DNA of 64,000 nt from Mesorhizobium erdmanii USDA 3471 (GTDB taxonomy: Bacteria > Pseudomonadota > Alphaproteobacteria > Rhizobiales > Rhizobiaceae): assembly GCF_000472705.1 (NCBI RefSeq), contig NZ_AXAE01000016.1, forward strand, positions 124,001 through 188,000, given 5' to 3'. A program made the position numbers and the translations under genes. Under the pieces are notes generated by a model. It worked only from the letters and a program-made list of their open reading frames with translations. It ran no database searches and was not told the DNA's origin. Below are positions 38,791 through 48,107 of this stretch, one piece after another. How positions within the stretch are numbered: the first letter of the stretch is position 1; each line of letters starts with the position of its first letter.

Positions 38791-39672
38791 CTAGTTTATC
38801 AAGCCGGCGTGCTTCATCGCCGCATCGATCTTTTCGGCGGTCGCCTGTTCGACCGTCACCAACGGCGACCGAAGCACGTTCTCGACCTTGCCGAGCTTCG
38901 ACAGCGCGTATTTGGCGCCGGACACGCCCGGCTCCAGGAAGATCGCCTTGTGCAATGGCAGCAGGCGGTCCTGCAATTCCAGCGCTTTGGCGCTGTCACC
39001 GGAGAGCGTTGCCTCCTGGAATTCGGCGCAGAGCCGCGGCGCGACGTTCGACGTCACCGAAATGGCGCCGACGCCGCCATGCGCGTTGAAGCCGAGCGCC
39101 GAGGCATCCTCGCCGGAAAGCTGGATGAAATCCTTCCCGCAGGTCATGCGCTGCTCGGAGACACGCTCGACCTTGCCAGTGGCGTCCTTGACGCCGACGA
39201 TGTTCTTGAAGTCGTGGGCCAACCGGCCCATCGTCTCCGGCATCAGGTCGATCACCGAACGCGGCGGGATGTTGTAGATGATTATCGGCAGCTTGGTCGC
39301 CCTGGCGACGGCGGCGAAATGCTCATAGAGGCCGCGCTGGGTCGGCTTGTTATAGTAGGGCGTGACGACCAGGGCGGCATCGGCGCCGGCCTTTTCGGCA
39401 TATTGAACGAGGCCGACGGCCTCAGCGGTGTTGTTGGAGCCGGCGCCGGCAACGACCGGAGCGCGGCCGTTGGCGACCTCGATACAGACCTTGACGACAT
39501 GGCGGTGCTCGTCATGCGACAGCGTCGGCGACTCGCCGGTCGTGCCCACGGGAACCAGACCCGTCGTGCCCTCGGCAAGCTGCCATTCGACGAAAGCGCG
39601 AAAGGCTTTCTCGTCGAAACGCCCGCTCTTTTCGAACGGTGTCACGAGCGCAGTAAGCGAGCCTCTCAGCAT
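38791..39672 (-). CDS. dapA: 4-Hydroxy-tetrahydrodipicolinate synthase
   Basis: 293 aa. It condenses aspartate semialdehyde with pyruvate in lysine and diaminopimelate synthesis. Schiff-base Lys162 lies in VGVKDATG, Tyr133 in IIIYNIP, and GTTGES (43-48) binds the substrate carboxylate. The ATG at 39672 has AAGGAG nine bases upstream; in-frame upstream ATGs lie in or near repeat C. The dapA-smpB order is common in alphaproteobacteria. Confidence 0.95.
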   Translation of the reverse strand: MLRGSLTALVTPFEKSGRFDEKAFRAFVEWQLAEGTTGLVPVGTTGESPTLSHDEHRHVVKVCIEVANGRAPVVAGAGSNNTAEAVGLVQYAEKAGADAALVVTPYYNKPTQRGLYEHFAAVARATKLPIIIYNIPPRSVIDLMPETMGRLAHDFKNIVGVKDATGKVERVSEQRMTCGKDFIQLSGEDASALGFNAHGGVGAISVTSNVAPRLCAEFQEATLSGDSAKALELQDRLLPLHKAIFLEPGVSGAKYALSKLGKVENVLRSPLVTVEQATAEKIDAAMKHAGLIN

Positions 39673-39703
39673 GTCGTCCAACTCCTTGGGACTTCTTTGT
39701 CCG

Positions 39704-39750
39704 TGCATGTCGTTGCCCCGAAACCGGTAACCACTTTTGGGCGACATGCA
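39704..39750 (-). repeat. Rhizobiales-type palindromic repeat, copy C
   Basis: Outer arms TGCATGTCG / CGACATGCA are perfect. Read on the minus strand the core holds CCCAAAAGTGG and ACCGGTTTCGGGG, matching copy A's layout. It lies 31 nt before the dapA start, in the 303-bp region that divides dapA from the divergent transglycosylase gene. Confidence 0.85.
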
Positions 39751-39975
39751 TCGGTGTTTTGTCGATCAGTTTGTCGTGCGCGCCTTCTAACCGAAAGCGA
39801 AGCGGCGCACCATAGTCTCGACATGGTTGCGCGGCAAGCATTGGCATGATGCCAGCAAGCGCAATTCGAACGGCCTCGATAACTCTTTGTTTACGAGCCC
39901 TTCACGACCTAAGTTTAGGCTTCGAGGCATCTTCGCCTGCTGGTAGAATGCTCGACTGAGGAAAGACACCAGATC

Positions 39976-42006
39976 ATGCCGACCAGTCGGCCCCACCTCT
40001 TCGCGCTGCTTGGCGCCATCGCCGCGCTGATGCCCGGTGTGGCGATCAGCGGTAGCGTCGATGCGCGGGTCACCTCGGCGATCCCGATGCCGAGCCCACA
40101 GGATAAGGTCCAGCAGGCCCCTCCGCCCAGCGTCGCGATGTTGAAGAGCGGGCTGGACGCTCTGGCGGCCGGCAATATTCCCACCGCCCGCAGTGTGCGC
40201 GATGCGCTTCCCGCTCAATCGCTCGACCAGCACATACTGGCTTGGGCGATCGCGCTTTACGGCGGTGACAAGGTTCCGAGCGGCGACATCGCCGCCGCCG
40301 CCAAGATGCTGCCCAACTGGCCCGGCACCGTCGCCTTGCGCAAGAACAGCGAGCGCGCGCTCTACCGCGAAAACCCCGCCCCCGACATCGTCATTGCGGC
40401 ATTCGACGGCAGCCAGCCGCAGACGTTCGAAGGCGTCATGGTCCTTGCCCGCGCCTATGTGGCGACGGGCAACGTCAAGGCGGCACGCTCGGTGCTGTCG
40501 CCGTTCTGGCGCACCACGATCCTGGAAGCCAAGGACGAGACGACTCTGATCAAGGAATTCGGCGGCCTGATCCCTGCCGCCGATCACCGTTTTCGGATGG
40601 ACCGCATGTTCTATGCCGATCGGGTGAACTCCGCGCTGCGCATTGCCGGCCTTGCCGGCACCCAGCAATTTGCCGAGGCATGGGCCGCGGCCGACAGAGG
40701 CGACAAGAATGCGTTGAAACTGCTGAAGGCCGTACCGGCATCCCAGCGGTCGGCCGGCTACTTCTTCGCGCAAGCCGAATATCTGCGCAAGCAGGAGGAT
40801 TTTGCCGGTGCCGCCGCCGTCGTGATGAAGGCACCGACGGACCGCGAGGCCCTGGTCGATCCGGACGCCTGGTGGGTCGAGCGCCGGGTGCTGTCGCGCG
40901 AACTGGTCGACCAGGGCGACATGAAGACCGCCTACAAGATCGTCGCCACGCACGCCGCGGAAAGTGCTGCCAATGCGGCCGAGGCCGAATTCCATGCCGG
41001 CTGGTATGCGCTGCGCGGCCTGAACGACCCCAAGCTTGCCGCAACGCATTTTTCGCGCATTGCCGACCTTGCCCAGGGACCGATGACGTTGTCGCGCGCC
41101 TATTACTGGCTCGGCCGTGCGGCGGAAGTCGGCGGTCCGGGCAATGCCAAGGAGTATTTTGGCCGTGCAGCCGCCTATGGCACGACTTTTTACGGCCAAC
41201 TTGCCGCCGAACGCGTCGGCCGGCAGGCGCTCAACATCGTCTACCCCTCGCCAAGTTCCGCCGACCGGCAGAATTTTGCCGGCCGCGAGGCTGTCAGCGC
41301 CATCAAGCGGCTTCAGGATGCCGGTTACGACCGCTATGCCGAGACACTCTATCGCGACCTCGCCGGGCAGTTGGCCAGCCCGGGCGAACTGGCGCTGCTC
41401 GCTGTCCTTGCCGAAAAGCAGGACAATCATTTCATGGCGCTGAAGATCGGCAAGATCGCCGGGGCACGCGGCATCGATGTCGGCGCGCTGTCGCACCCGC
41501 TCGGCGTCATCCCCGATTCGGCCAATATTTCCGGCTCGGGCAAGGCACTGGCCTATGCGATCGCCCGCCAGGAGAGCGAATTCAACGTTGGCGCCGTATC
41601 CAGTGCCGGCGCGCGCGGGCTGCTGCAGTTGATGCCGGGTACCGCCAGGCAACTGGCAAAGAAGGCCGGACTGCAGTTTTCGCAGGCGCGGCTGACCACC
41701 GACGCCGGCTATAATGCCACACTCGGTTCAGCCTTCCTCGGCGAGCAGCTCGACCGCTTCAACGGCTCCTACGTGCTGACCTTCGCCGGCTACAATGCCG
41801 GCCCCAACCGGGCCAGCCAATGGGTGGCCAAATACGGCGACCCGCGCGGCAAGGACATCGACGCGGTGGTCGACTGGATCGAGCGGATTCCCTACACGGA
41901 AACAAGAAGTTACGTACAGCGCGTGATGGAGAATTACGAGGTCTACAAGATGCGTATTTCCGGCAAATACGACATTGTCGGCGACCTCGTGAACGGGCGC
42001 AGCTGA
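39976..42006 (+). CDS. Soluble lytic murein transglycosylase (Slt70-like)
   Basis: 676 aa. A signal peptide (LFALLGAIAALMPGVAISG) leads to ~480 residues of helical repeats, the superhelical U-domain, then the catalytic SLT domain. Glu533 in AIARQESEFN is the catalytic acid, followed by GARGLLQLMPGTARQLAK and FAGYNAGPNRASQW. It cleaves glycan strands to 1,6-anhydro products in the periplasm. GAGGAAAG lies upstream of the ATG. It is divergent from dapA, also a cell-wall precursor gene. Confidence 0.93.
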   Translation: MPTSRPHLFALLGAIAALMPGVAISGSVDARVTSAIPMPSPQDKVQQAPPPSVAMLKSGLDALAAGNIPTARSVRDALPAQSLDQHILAWAIALYGGDKVPSGDIAAAAKMLPNWPGTVALRKNSERALYRENPAPDIVIAAFDGSQPQTFEGVMVLARAYVATGNVKAARSVLSPFWRTTILEAKDETTLIKEFGGLIPAADHRFRMDRMFYADRVNSALRIAGLAGTQQFAEAWAAADRGDKNALKLLKAVPASQRSAGYFFAQAEYLRKQEDFAGAAAVVMKAPTDREALVDPDAWWVERRVLSRELVDQGDMKTAYKIVATHAAESAANAAEAEFHAGWYALRGLNDPKLAATHFSRIADLAQGPMTLSRAYYWLGRAAEVGGPGNAKEYFGRAAAYGTTFYGQLAAERVGRQALNIVYPSPSSADRQNFAGREAVSAIKRLQDAGYDRYAETLYRDLAGQLASPGELALLAVLAEKQDNHFMALKIGKIAGARGIDVGALSHPLGVIPDSANISGSGKALAYAIARQESEFNVGAVSSAGARGLLQLMPGTARQLAKKAGLQFSQARLTTDAGYNATLGSAFLGEQLDRFNGSYVLTFAGYNAGPNRASQWVAKYGDPRGKDIDAVVDWIERIPYTETRSYVQRVMENYEVYKMRISGKYDIVGDLVNGRS

Positions 42007-42028
42007 TGCTCTTCCTCTCCCTTTATCT

Positions 42029-42127
42029 GGACCGGAGACATCGCGCTTTTGTCCTCGAACGGCATCCCGCCCCCCTCGTTGCGCAACATGCAAAACTGCT
42101 CGCGATGTCCTCGCACACCTCCGGTCC
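42029..42127. repeat. Long imperfect inverted repeat in the 210-bp gap after slt
   Basis: Outer arms GGACCGGAG (42029-42037) / CTCCGGTCC (42119-42127) and inner arms GACATCGCG (42037-42045) / CGCGATGTC (42101-42109) are perfect; a 9-base bulge lies on one side and ~55 bases in the loop. It may be a structured RNA, a mini-transposon-like element or a terminator. No coding frame is supported here. Confidence 0.6.
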
Positions 42128-42216
42128 AAACAAGGGAAAGAAGGGAGGCGCGTTCATTTGACGATCCTTCTCCTCGCCTGTAGCTGTCGGACCGATCCAG
42201 CAAGGGCGGCACTCAG

Positions 42217-43137
42217 ATGGCGAGCGACGACGGTTTCTCCGACTTTTTCTACACTGCGCCTGACGGGCTCAAGCTCCACGCCCGCGTCTATGGCGAAGCG
42301 AATTCCGGACACTGGCCTGTCGTCTGCCTGCCTGGCCTGACCCGCAACGCGCGGGATTTTCACGAGCTGGCAGTTTATCTTTCGACGCGATCCGCGATGC
42401 CGCGCAAGGTGGTCGCCTTCGACTATCGCGGACGCGGACGGTCGGCCTACGATCCAGATGTCAGCCACTATAATGTCGGTGTCGAGGCCGGCGACATTCT
42501 TGCCGGGCTGGCCGCACTCGATATCGCGGAGGCGGCTTTCATCGGCACCTCACGCGGCGGGCTGATCATCCATGTGCTCGGTGCGCTACGACCGGCCGCG
42601 CTGAGGGCCATTGTCCTCAATGACATCGGCCCGGTGATCGAACCGGCCGGCCTCGCTCACATCCAGTCCTATCTCGAACGCACGCCGAAGCCGAAAACGT
42701 TCGCCGAGGTGGTGGCTGCCCAGCGCAGCATTCATGGCAAGGATTTTCCCGCGCTCACCGACCTCGACTGGACACGAATGGTGGGGGCGCTCTATCGCGA
42801 GACGGATCAAGGGCTGTTGCCGGATTTCGATCCCAAACTGGTCGACACGGTGGCCGGTCTCGACCTGTCGCAGCCGTTGCCGGCGCTGTGGCCGCAGTTC
42901 GACGTACTGGCGGCCATTCCCTTGCTCACCATCTGCGGCGCCAATTCGAGACTGCTGTCCGCGGAAACCATGCGGCAAATGCGAGAGCACCATCCGGCAA
43001 TGGAAGCGATCACGGTCGAGGGCCAGGGCCACGCGCCGTTCCTCGAAACCGGCAACTTGCCCGGTGATATCGCGGACTTTCTCGCTCGCGCGGAAGGACA
43101 GGGGGGCCTAAGGAAGAAGGCTGGCGATCGGTCTTGA
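42217..43137 (+). CDS. Alpha/beta hydrolase
   Basis: 306 aa. VVCLPGLTRNARDFHELAVY holds the oxyanion region, GTSRGG the nucleophile Ser elbow and GQGHAPFLE the His. VVAFDYRGRGRSAYDPD is the typical strand-5 region. These cytoplasmic enzymes include esterases, haloperoxidase-like and C-C hydrolases; the substrate is unknown. A terminator overlaps its stop. Confidence 0.88.
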   Translation: MASDDGFSDFFYTAPDGLKLHARVYGEANSGHWPVVCLPGLTRNARDFHELAVYLSTRSAMPRKVVAFDYRGRGRSAYDPDVSHYNVGVEAGDILAGLAALDIAEAAFIGTSRGGLIIHVLGALRPAALRAIVLNDIGPVIEPAGLAHIQSYLERTPKPKTFAEVVAAQRSIHGKDFPALTDLDWTRMVGALYRETDQGLLPDFDPKLVDTVAGLDLSQPLPALWPQFDVLAAIPLLTICGANSRLLSAETMRQMREHHPAMEAITVEGQGHAPFLETGNLPGDIADFLARAEGQGGLRKKAGDRS

Positions 43138-43156
43138 TCACCAGCCTTCTTGTTCA
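43114..43156 (+). terminator. Terminator overlapping the hydrolase stop
   Basis: AAGAAGGCTGG / CCAGCCTTCTT is a perfect 11-bp stem with a 16-base loop that spans the TGA at 43135; TTGTTCATT follows. It ends the plus-strand transcript before the integrase remnant. Confidence 0.75.
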
Positions 43157-43166
43157 TTCGACCTAT

Positions 43167-44241
43167 CTACCGGGATTTTGAGCTTCTCCGGGCGGCCTTA
43201 GGCGGCGACGTCTCTTCGCCCTGATCGCTCTTCTTTTCGTGCCTGTGCGCCTTTTTCTGCCGGGTTGGCCTCGGTGCAGGTGAGGCAAGTGCCGAATCGC
43301 TATCGGCCGCGCTGGCACGAGGTGTCTCGAGCACGATAACGCAGCCATCGAGATCATTGGTGGCCAGATGCGCGTAGCGCATGGTCATCGACAGCGTCTG
43401 ATGGCCGAGCCACATCTGCACGCGCCTTATGTCGATGCCGCCCTGGACAAGACGCGAGGCGCAGGTATGACGCAGGATGTGCGGAACGACCTGGTCGTCA
43501 GCGGCGAGTCCGACTTCGGCTTTCGCCTCGTTCCAGATGGCACGGTACTGAGCCTTTAGTGAACGGGCCCTTGGGCCGGCGTCCTTCGGCCGGAGGCAGC
43601 TTGATGACTTCCTTGACCCGTTCGGTCATCGGAATGGTGCGGCTGCGGCCGGATTTGGTGATCCAGAAGGAGACGCGGTGTTCCTGGATGTCGTTCCAGA
43701 TCAGACCGAGCGCCTCGCCAAGGCGGCATCCGGTGTCGACCAGGAATACGGAAAGCCTGTAGGCATCCTCGCTGCGGCTTCTTATGGCAGAAAACAGCCT
43801 CGCCTCTTCCTCCCTCTCGAGGAAACGAATCCGTCCCGCCCGCTCTTTCTGGCGGCGGAACTCGGGCAGGCTGTGGATATCTCCCATCTTGTAAGCCTTG
43901 CGCAGCAGTTTGCTGAGGGCAGCCATCTTTCGATTGATGGTTGCGTTGCTGTTGCCGCGCTGGCGCAAGGTGCCGATAAGGTTGTCCAGGGTACTCTGGT
44001 CAAAGACGCTGAAACGCTCCCCAAGGAGAATTTCATCTATCTCGCCGATGAACGAGCTGACATTGTATTTATGCCGCCCATCATCCCACAGTATGTCTCG
44101 ATAAGCTGAAAAAAGCTCTCCAACCTTATACGACCTTACTTCTCTAATCTTGTTATACGTATATTTAATTTTCGAACTGTGATAAGAAAACATCGAAAAC
44201 TGATCAGAAGAGTACCCCTCTTGGATCGCTTCGTTGGTCAT
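43167..44241 (-). pseudogene. Tyrosine recombinase/integrase, frameshifted
   Basis: The intact N-terminal part (44241 down to ~43556) has a SAM-like core-binding domain and a catalytic start with the first Arg in DTGCRLGEALG and Lys in WITKSGRSRTI. Near 43555-43560, just after KGPF, the reading frame shifts by one base: the natural continuation (LKAQYRAIWNEAKAEVGL, then HILRHTCASRL and MWLGHQTLSMTMRYAHL) lies in the next frame to 43167. All catalytic residues including Tyr are therefore present in DNA but split across two frames. GGGAG before the ATG is intact. The C-terminus ends in an unusual Lys/Arg-rich tail. A relic of an integrated element is likely; sequencing error is the alternative. 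Confidence 0.85.
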
Positions 44242-44420
44242 GGTTCATCACTCCCCCGAGCGGATAGATCAGCCCTACCTGCTTGGAAGCGTCCTTTCAA
44301 GAGATTTGATCACGAAGTTGTGATCTCACTCGCCAATGGCGGGCCCCACGAGATCAACCCTACGGACCTGTTCAGCTACCGATTCCCCCTTTCCATCTTC
44401 TGCGGTGACCCAGTCACGAA

Positions 44421-44455
44421 ACAAATACAGCCCAGGCGTTTGCGCGCCCGGGCTG
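44421..44455 (-). terminator. Terminator of porin 2
   Basis: Read on the minus strand, CAGCCCGGGCG / CGCCTGGGCTG (11-bp stem with one G-T pair) is followed by TATTTGTTT. It begins 25 bases after the porin stop. The rest of the 44242-44480 gap shows nothing else. Confidence 0.85.
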
Positions 44456-44480
44456 GATTGCACCTGTAGAGTACCAGCCC

Positions 44481-45545
44481 TTAGAAGGAGCGCTGGAAGC
44501 GGAGGATACCGCCGACACCGTCAACCTTGGCCGGGCGGAAGTCACCCGCAGCCTTGTTGAAGTAGTCGATTTCGGCGGTGACCGTGAAGCCAGGAACGAT
44601 GTCGTAAGCCACGTTCGCGGCCAGACCGAAGGTCTTGCCTTCGTCATACGAGGCCTGGACGTTGAACGAGGTCTTCTCGTTGAACTTGTAGGAACCGCCG
44701 CCCCAGATCGCCCAGTTACCGTCCCACAACTTGTAGAAGTTGTGAACAGTGTTCGAGTCCGAACCATAGCCGCCGATGACGAACAGCGACAGTTCGTTGG
44801 TGGCATTCACATCCAAGCGAACCTTACCAGCCCACTCTTCTGCATTGCTTTCATAGGCAACCACGCCGGTGATCGCACCCCAACCCTGGGTGTACTTCAC
44901 GCCGCCGACGATGTGCGGAACGTAGCTGTCGATCGTGTAAACATCAGCGCCATCTTCGAGCGAGACGACCGCCGAGAAGCCATTGCCAGCGTCAAAGTAG
45001 TACTGAACGACGTTGGTGTCGAACGAGCCGTAAGGAACGAGCGTATCGTCGATGACGTTGCCAGCATAACCGATGAACGTATCGAAAGCCGATTCGTCTT
45101 TACCGACACGCAGGCCACCAAGCTGGATCCAGGCGAAGTTCAGCGATGTCGAGCTACCCGCCTCAGAATCCCAGCCGTCCTTAAAGTTGAAGCGGGTCTC
45201 GGTGTAAGTCTTCAAGGTGCCGAGTTCGGTTTCCTGTCCGGTCCAGGTCTTCAGCGTAAAGCGAGCCTGCTTGTGATACGTGTCGTGGGTTCCATCACCC
45301 AGCGTATCCGGCACATTGGTATGACCTTCGCGGCCACCCACGCCGATGTCATAGCGGACATAGCCGCCGATGCGCAGGCAGGTCTCGGTGCCGGGGATGT
45401 AGAAATAGCCAGCGCCGTAGACGTCGCAGATCTTGACGTATTCAGCGGGTTCCGGCTCGGCGACGACGACGGCGTCGGCGGCGCGCGCACCGGAAACTGC
45501 GATCAGCGCCGCAGCGGAGCCGAGAAGAAGGCTCTTGATGTTCAT
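44481..45545 (-). CDS. Outer-membrane porin (Porin_2/Omp2b type), porin 2
   Basis: 354 aa, intact. The signal peptide and first ~70 residues are identical or nearly so to porin 1, including [20 protein letters not shown], while the loops are shorter (about 30 residues less). It ends [12 protein letters not shown] with the barrel C-terminal Phe. GGAGGTCAGAAA precedes the ATG, as in the other two copies. Its leader differs from those of porins 1 and 3. Next to it lie a frameshifted integrase and a tRNA gene. Confidence 0.95.
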   Translation of the reverse strand: MNIKSLLLGSAAALIAVSGARAADAVVVAEPEPAEYVKICDVYGAGYFYIPGTETCLRIGGYVRYDIGVGGREGHTNVPDTLGDGTHDTYHKQARFTLKTWTGQETELGTLKTYTETRFNFKDGWDSEAGSSTSLNFAWIQLGGLRVGKDESAFDTFIGYAGNVIDDTLVPYGSFDTNVVQYYFDAGNGFSAVVSLEDGADVYTIDSYVPHIVGGVKYTQGWGAITGVVAYESNAEEWAGKVRLDVNATNELSLFVIGGYGSDSNTVHNFYKLWDGNWAIWGGGSYKFNEKTSFNVQASYDEGKTFGLAANVAYDIVPGFTVTAEIDYFNKAAGDFRPAKVDGVGGILRFQRSF

Positions 45546-45642
45546 TTTCTGACCTCCAGTCAGAATCGAACGTGGAGGTTAGAAAAAAGCAGATCGAATG
45601 GCAGTTTTACGTTTTATCTCAAATAGATAGCATAGAGGGTAG

Positions 45643-45894
45643 TCAGTGGGGCTCAGTTCGGCAAAATCGCTTGTTCGCAAAAGCTTTGCCCGATCCGGTC
45701 TTGAAATACCGCTCTAGCTGCCGTGCGTTGGCCTCGGCTTCGACCGCGATATACGTCTTCAAGGCGACAGACAGATCAGCCTTGGTCGAAGTCACATAGC
45801 CTGATTGATGCGATTCGAACCGGCGTCGAAGATCGTTTGTCGACCCGACATAGACGTCACCATCGTGGAGTTGCAGGAAATAAACGTACCACAT
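45643..45894 (-). CDS. GIY-YIG domain protein
   Basis: 83 aa from ATG 45894, which has GGGGGA seven bases upstream. WYVYFLQLHDGDVYVGSTND is the GIY-YIG opening with the two Tyr of the active site; Arg in LRRRFESH follows, and KTYIAVEAEANARQLERYFK contains the catalytic Glu region. Small stand-alone members of this type (UPF0213/YhbQ-like) are common near tRNA genes and repeats in rhizobia; nuclease action on DNA is plausible. It lies 92 bp downstream of tRNA-Ser on the same strand. Confidence 0.85.
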   Translation of the reverse strand: MWYVYFLQLHDGDVYVGSTNDLRRRFESHQSGYVTSTKADLSVALKTYIAVEAEANARQLERYFKTGSGKAFANKRFCRTEPH

Positions 45895-45944
45895 AGTCCC
45901 CCTGCGCCACTTCGTAGCTTCGGGCGACACCCCACGCTCTTAGC

Positions 45945-45970
45945 GCTTCGGGTGGCCTGCCACCCGAAGC
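45945..45970. repeat. Perfect 12-bp palindrome between tRNA-Ser and GIY-YIG
   Basis: GCTTCGGGTGGC-CT-GCCACCCGAAGC, a near loop-less hairpin. It starts 16 bases after the tRNA CCA end. A partial echo, GCTTCGGGCG, lies at 45917-45926. It may be a terminator of the tRNA or a REP-like element. Confidence 0.75.
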
Positions 45971-45985
45971 CCGCAGGGCGTAGGG

Positions 45986-46076
45986 TGGCGGAGAGGATGG
46001 GATTCGAACCCACGAGAAGCTTTTGACCTCTACTCCCTTAGCAGGGGAGCGCCTTCGACCACTCGGCCACCTCTCC
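45986..46076 (-). tRNA. tRNA-Ser (anticodon GCU)
   Basis: 91 nt including an encoded CCA. The acceptor stem GGAGAGG / CCTCTCC pairs perfectly with discriminator G. The anticodon stem CTCCC / GGGAG encloses loop CTGCTAA with anticodon GCT, reading AGC/AGU serine codons. A long class II variable arm (TAGAGGTCAAAAGCTTCTC) and T-loop TTCGAAT are as expected for tRNA-Ser. No duplicated 3' end (attachment site) was found nearby. Confidence 0.97.
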
Positions 46077-46525
46077 GTTGCGCCGCTGGATAAAGAAAAG
46101 CGCCGGCACAATCAACAAGCCCGCGCCATTATATGGAAAAATAACAGGCGCGCCGAACCGCGCCTTTCCCGGGTGGGGCGGTTCTGCGGCAAATCCCTGG
46201 CTAATGACTGGCAGCCTCGCCTTGATTCCGTCAGCCGGTTGCCGGATTCGGCCGGAAACAAGCGCTTGCGGCGGCCGAATGGTTAACGAGAGCTTTCTGA
46301 GTGAGCCAAAATCGTGTCATTTGTGCAATAACGCTGGGGGATAGCAGCCGAACAGCCCTTTCGCCGGTACGATCGTTGTTGAACGCCGCCGGCTATGGGT
46401 AATGTCGGTTTCGAGGAAGCGGCGCGGTGCGCATCTTTTTCGGTAGTGGGGATGGGGCAGGGAACGCTGTCCTTCAGCAAAGAATACCCAGACCCGTTTT
46501 TTAACTTTTGACTGGAGGTCAGAAA
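46077..46525 (+). promoter_or_regulatory. Leader and promoter region of the broken porin 3
   Basis: No gene is supported. GTGTCATTTGTGCAATA at 46314-46330 matches the porin 1 leader 17-mer at all but two positions and at nearly the same distance from the ATG (195 bases). Similarity continues around GCGGTGCGCATCTTTTTCGG. The left part also carries the tRNA-Ser promoter, not resolved. Confidence 0.55.
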
Positions 46526-47702
46526 ATGAACATCAAGAGCCTTCTTCTCGGCTCCGCTGCGGCCCTGATCGCAGTTTCCGGTGCGCGCGCCGCCGACGCC
46601 GTCGTCGTCGCCGAGCCGGAACCCGCTGAATACGTCAAGATCTGCGACGTCTACGGCGCCGGCTACTTCTACATCCCCGGCACCGAAACCTGCCTGCGCA
46701 TCGGCGGCTATGTCCGTTATGACATCGGCGTGGGTGATATCGGCTCGTTCGATGGCGCGCGTACCTTTGACGTGCAGAGCGGCAAGGACCAGGCCACCTT
46801 TGAAAAGAACGCCCGCTTCACGCTGAAGACCTGGACCGGCCAGGAAACCGAGCTCGGTACGTTGAAGACCTATACCGAGACACGCTTCAACTTCGGCAAC
46901 AACAACGGCTATGGCGCCACCACCTTTGGCGATAGGACCGTCAACTCCGCGCACAACAAGGGCGTTTCGCTGAACTTCGCCTGGATCCAGCTCGGTGGTC
47001 TCCGCGTAGGTTAAGGACGAATCGGCGTTCGATACGTTCATCGGCTACGCAGGCAACGTCATCCAGGATACGATCGTTCCCTACGGCAACTTCGACACGA
47101 ACGTGGTCCAGTACTACTTCGACGCCGGCAACGGCTTCTCGGCCGTGGTCTCGCTCGAAGAGGGCTCGGGCGCGGTTGGTACGATCGACAGCTATGTTCC
47201 GCATGTCGTCGGCGGCGTGAAGTACACGCAGGGTTGGGGCGCCATCACCGGCGTTGTCGCTTACGACAGCAACTACGAATCGGTGGCCGGCAAGGCCCGC
47301 TTGGACGTGAATGTGTCCAGTGCACTGTCGCTGTTCATCATGGGCGGCTACGGCTCTGACGGCAAGCTCAACGACGACTCGACCAACTTTGTCGCTGCTC
47401 ACGGTCGCGGCTTCTACAAGCAGTGGGGCGGCAACTGGGCGTTCTGGGCTGGCGGCACGTATAAGTTCAACGAAAAGACCTCGTTCAACCTTCAGGTTTC
47501 GGGTGATCAGCTCAAGAACTACGGCGTGGCAGCTAACATCGCCTATGACGTCGTTCCCGGCTTCACCGTTACGGCGGAAGTTGATTACGACCACTATGGC
47601 AAGTTCGGTGATGTCACCACCGACCCGTCCAATGTCGACTGGACCGGTGCCGCCAAGAAAAACAGCGTCGGCGGTATCCTCCGCTTCCAGCGCTCGTTCT
47701 AA
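46526..47702 (+). pseudogene. Outer-membrane porin 3, broken by a single-base insertion
   Basis: The N-terminal part (46526-47014, 162 codons) has the same signal peptide and barrel start as porins 1 and 2 and stops at TAA right after LGGLRVG. With one T removed at 47011-47012, the frame continues [17 protein letters not shown] and runs to 47702, ending [10 protein letters not shown]; the restored protein would be 391 aa. Ribosome site (GGAGGTCAG) and terminator are intact, which suggests recent loss, phase-variable switching or a sequencing error. Orientation is opposite to the other two porins. Confidence 0.88.
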
Positions 47703-47728
47703 CAGACTTCGCTTCGGCGAAAACCGGA

Positions 47729-47758
47729 ACCCGGCGGGCAACCGCCGGGTTTTTCTTT
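47729..47758 (+). terminator. Terminator of porin 3
   Basis: ACCCGGCGG-GCAA-CCGCCGGGT followed by TTTTCTTTT; a perfect 9-bp stem 26 bases after the porin stop. Confidence 0.93.
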
Positions 47759-48107
47759 TCCGTTGGCAGGGTCCCTAGGTGCCGTCGCACAATGCTGCAT
47801 TTGGGCATCCGCCCAACGTAGTCATCCTCGGCCTAGCAAAGCGTAGCGAAGGCACAAGGATTCCATGCGGCCGTTACCCCAGCCGAAGAACGCAGCCGAG
47901 CAGAAGTCCGCACCCAGCCGCACAAGCCCGAGGAGGACGAACTGACAGGCGCGTCGGCCGATCTTCATGCAGTAGGATTTTGCCACGCAAGCATTTTACC
48001 AAACTTGGCGCCGCAAGAGGAAGTCCCAGAGGACGGAGCGAAGGCGAGTGACCACCGAGGTTAAATACATGAACTTAGGAAAGCCGGCGTAGGCTAGAAT
48101 GTTCCGG
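47759..48107. repeat. Gene-free stretch with a possible rhizobial interspersed repeat
   Basis: No gene is supported. The segment ~47817-47880, with ATCCTCGG, AGCAAAGCGTAGCGAAG and AGGATTCCATGC, looks like a worn copy of a repeat scattered through Mesorhizobium and Bradyrhizobium genomes (TCATCCTnGG ... AGGATCCAT layout). This is recalled from general knowledge and not checked. Confidence 0.35.

Noticed and set aside
39787..41652. A 621-codon open frame on the minus strand opposite the lytic transglycosylase
   Set aside because: The plus-strand gene has a signal peptide and SLT catalytic motif; the antisense frame has neither start signals nor motifs.
45986..46076. tRNA-Ser as the attachment site of the broken integrase
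   Set aside because: I looked for a second copy of the tRNA 3' end (GGGTTCGAATCCC...) near the integrase and elsewhere in the window and found none. The integrase is also 1.7 kb away behind porin 2.
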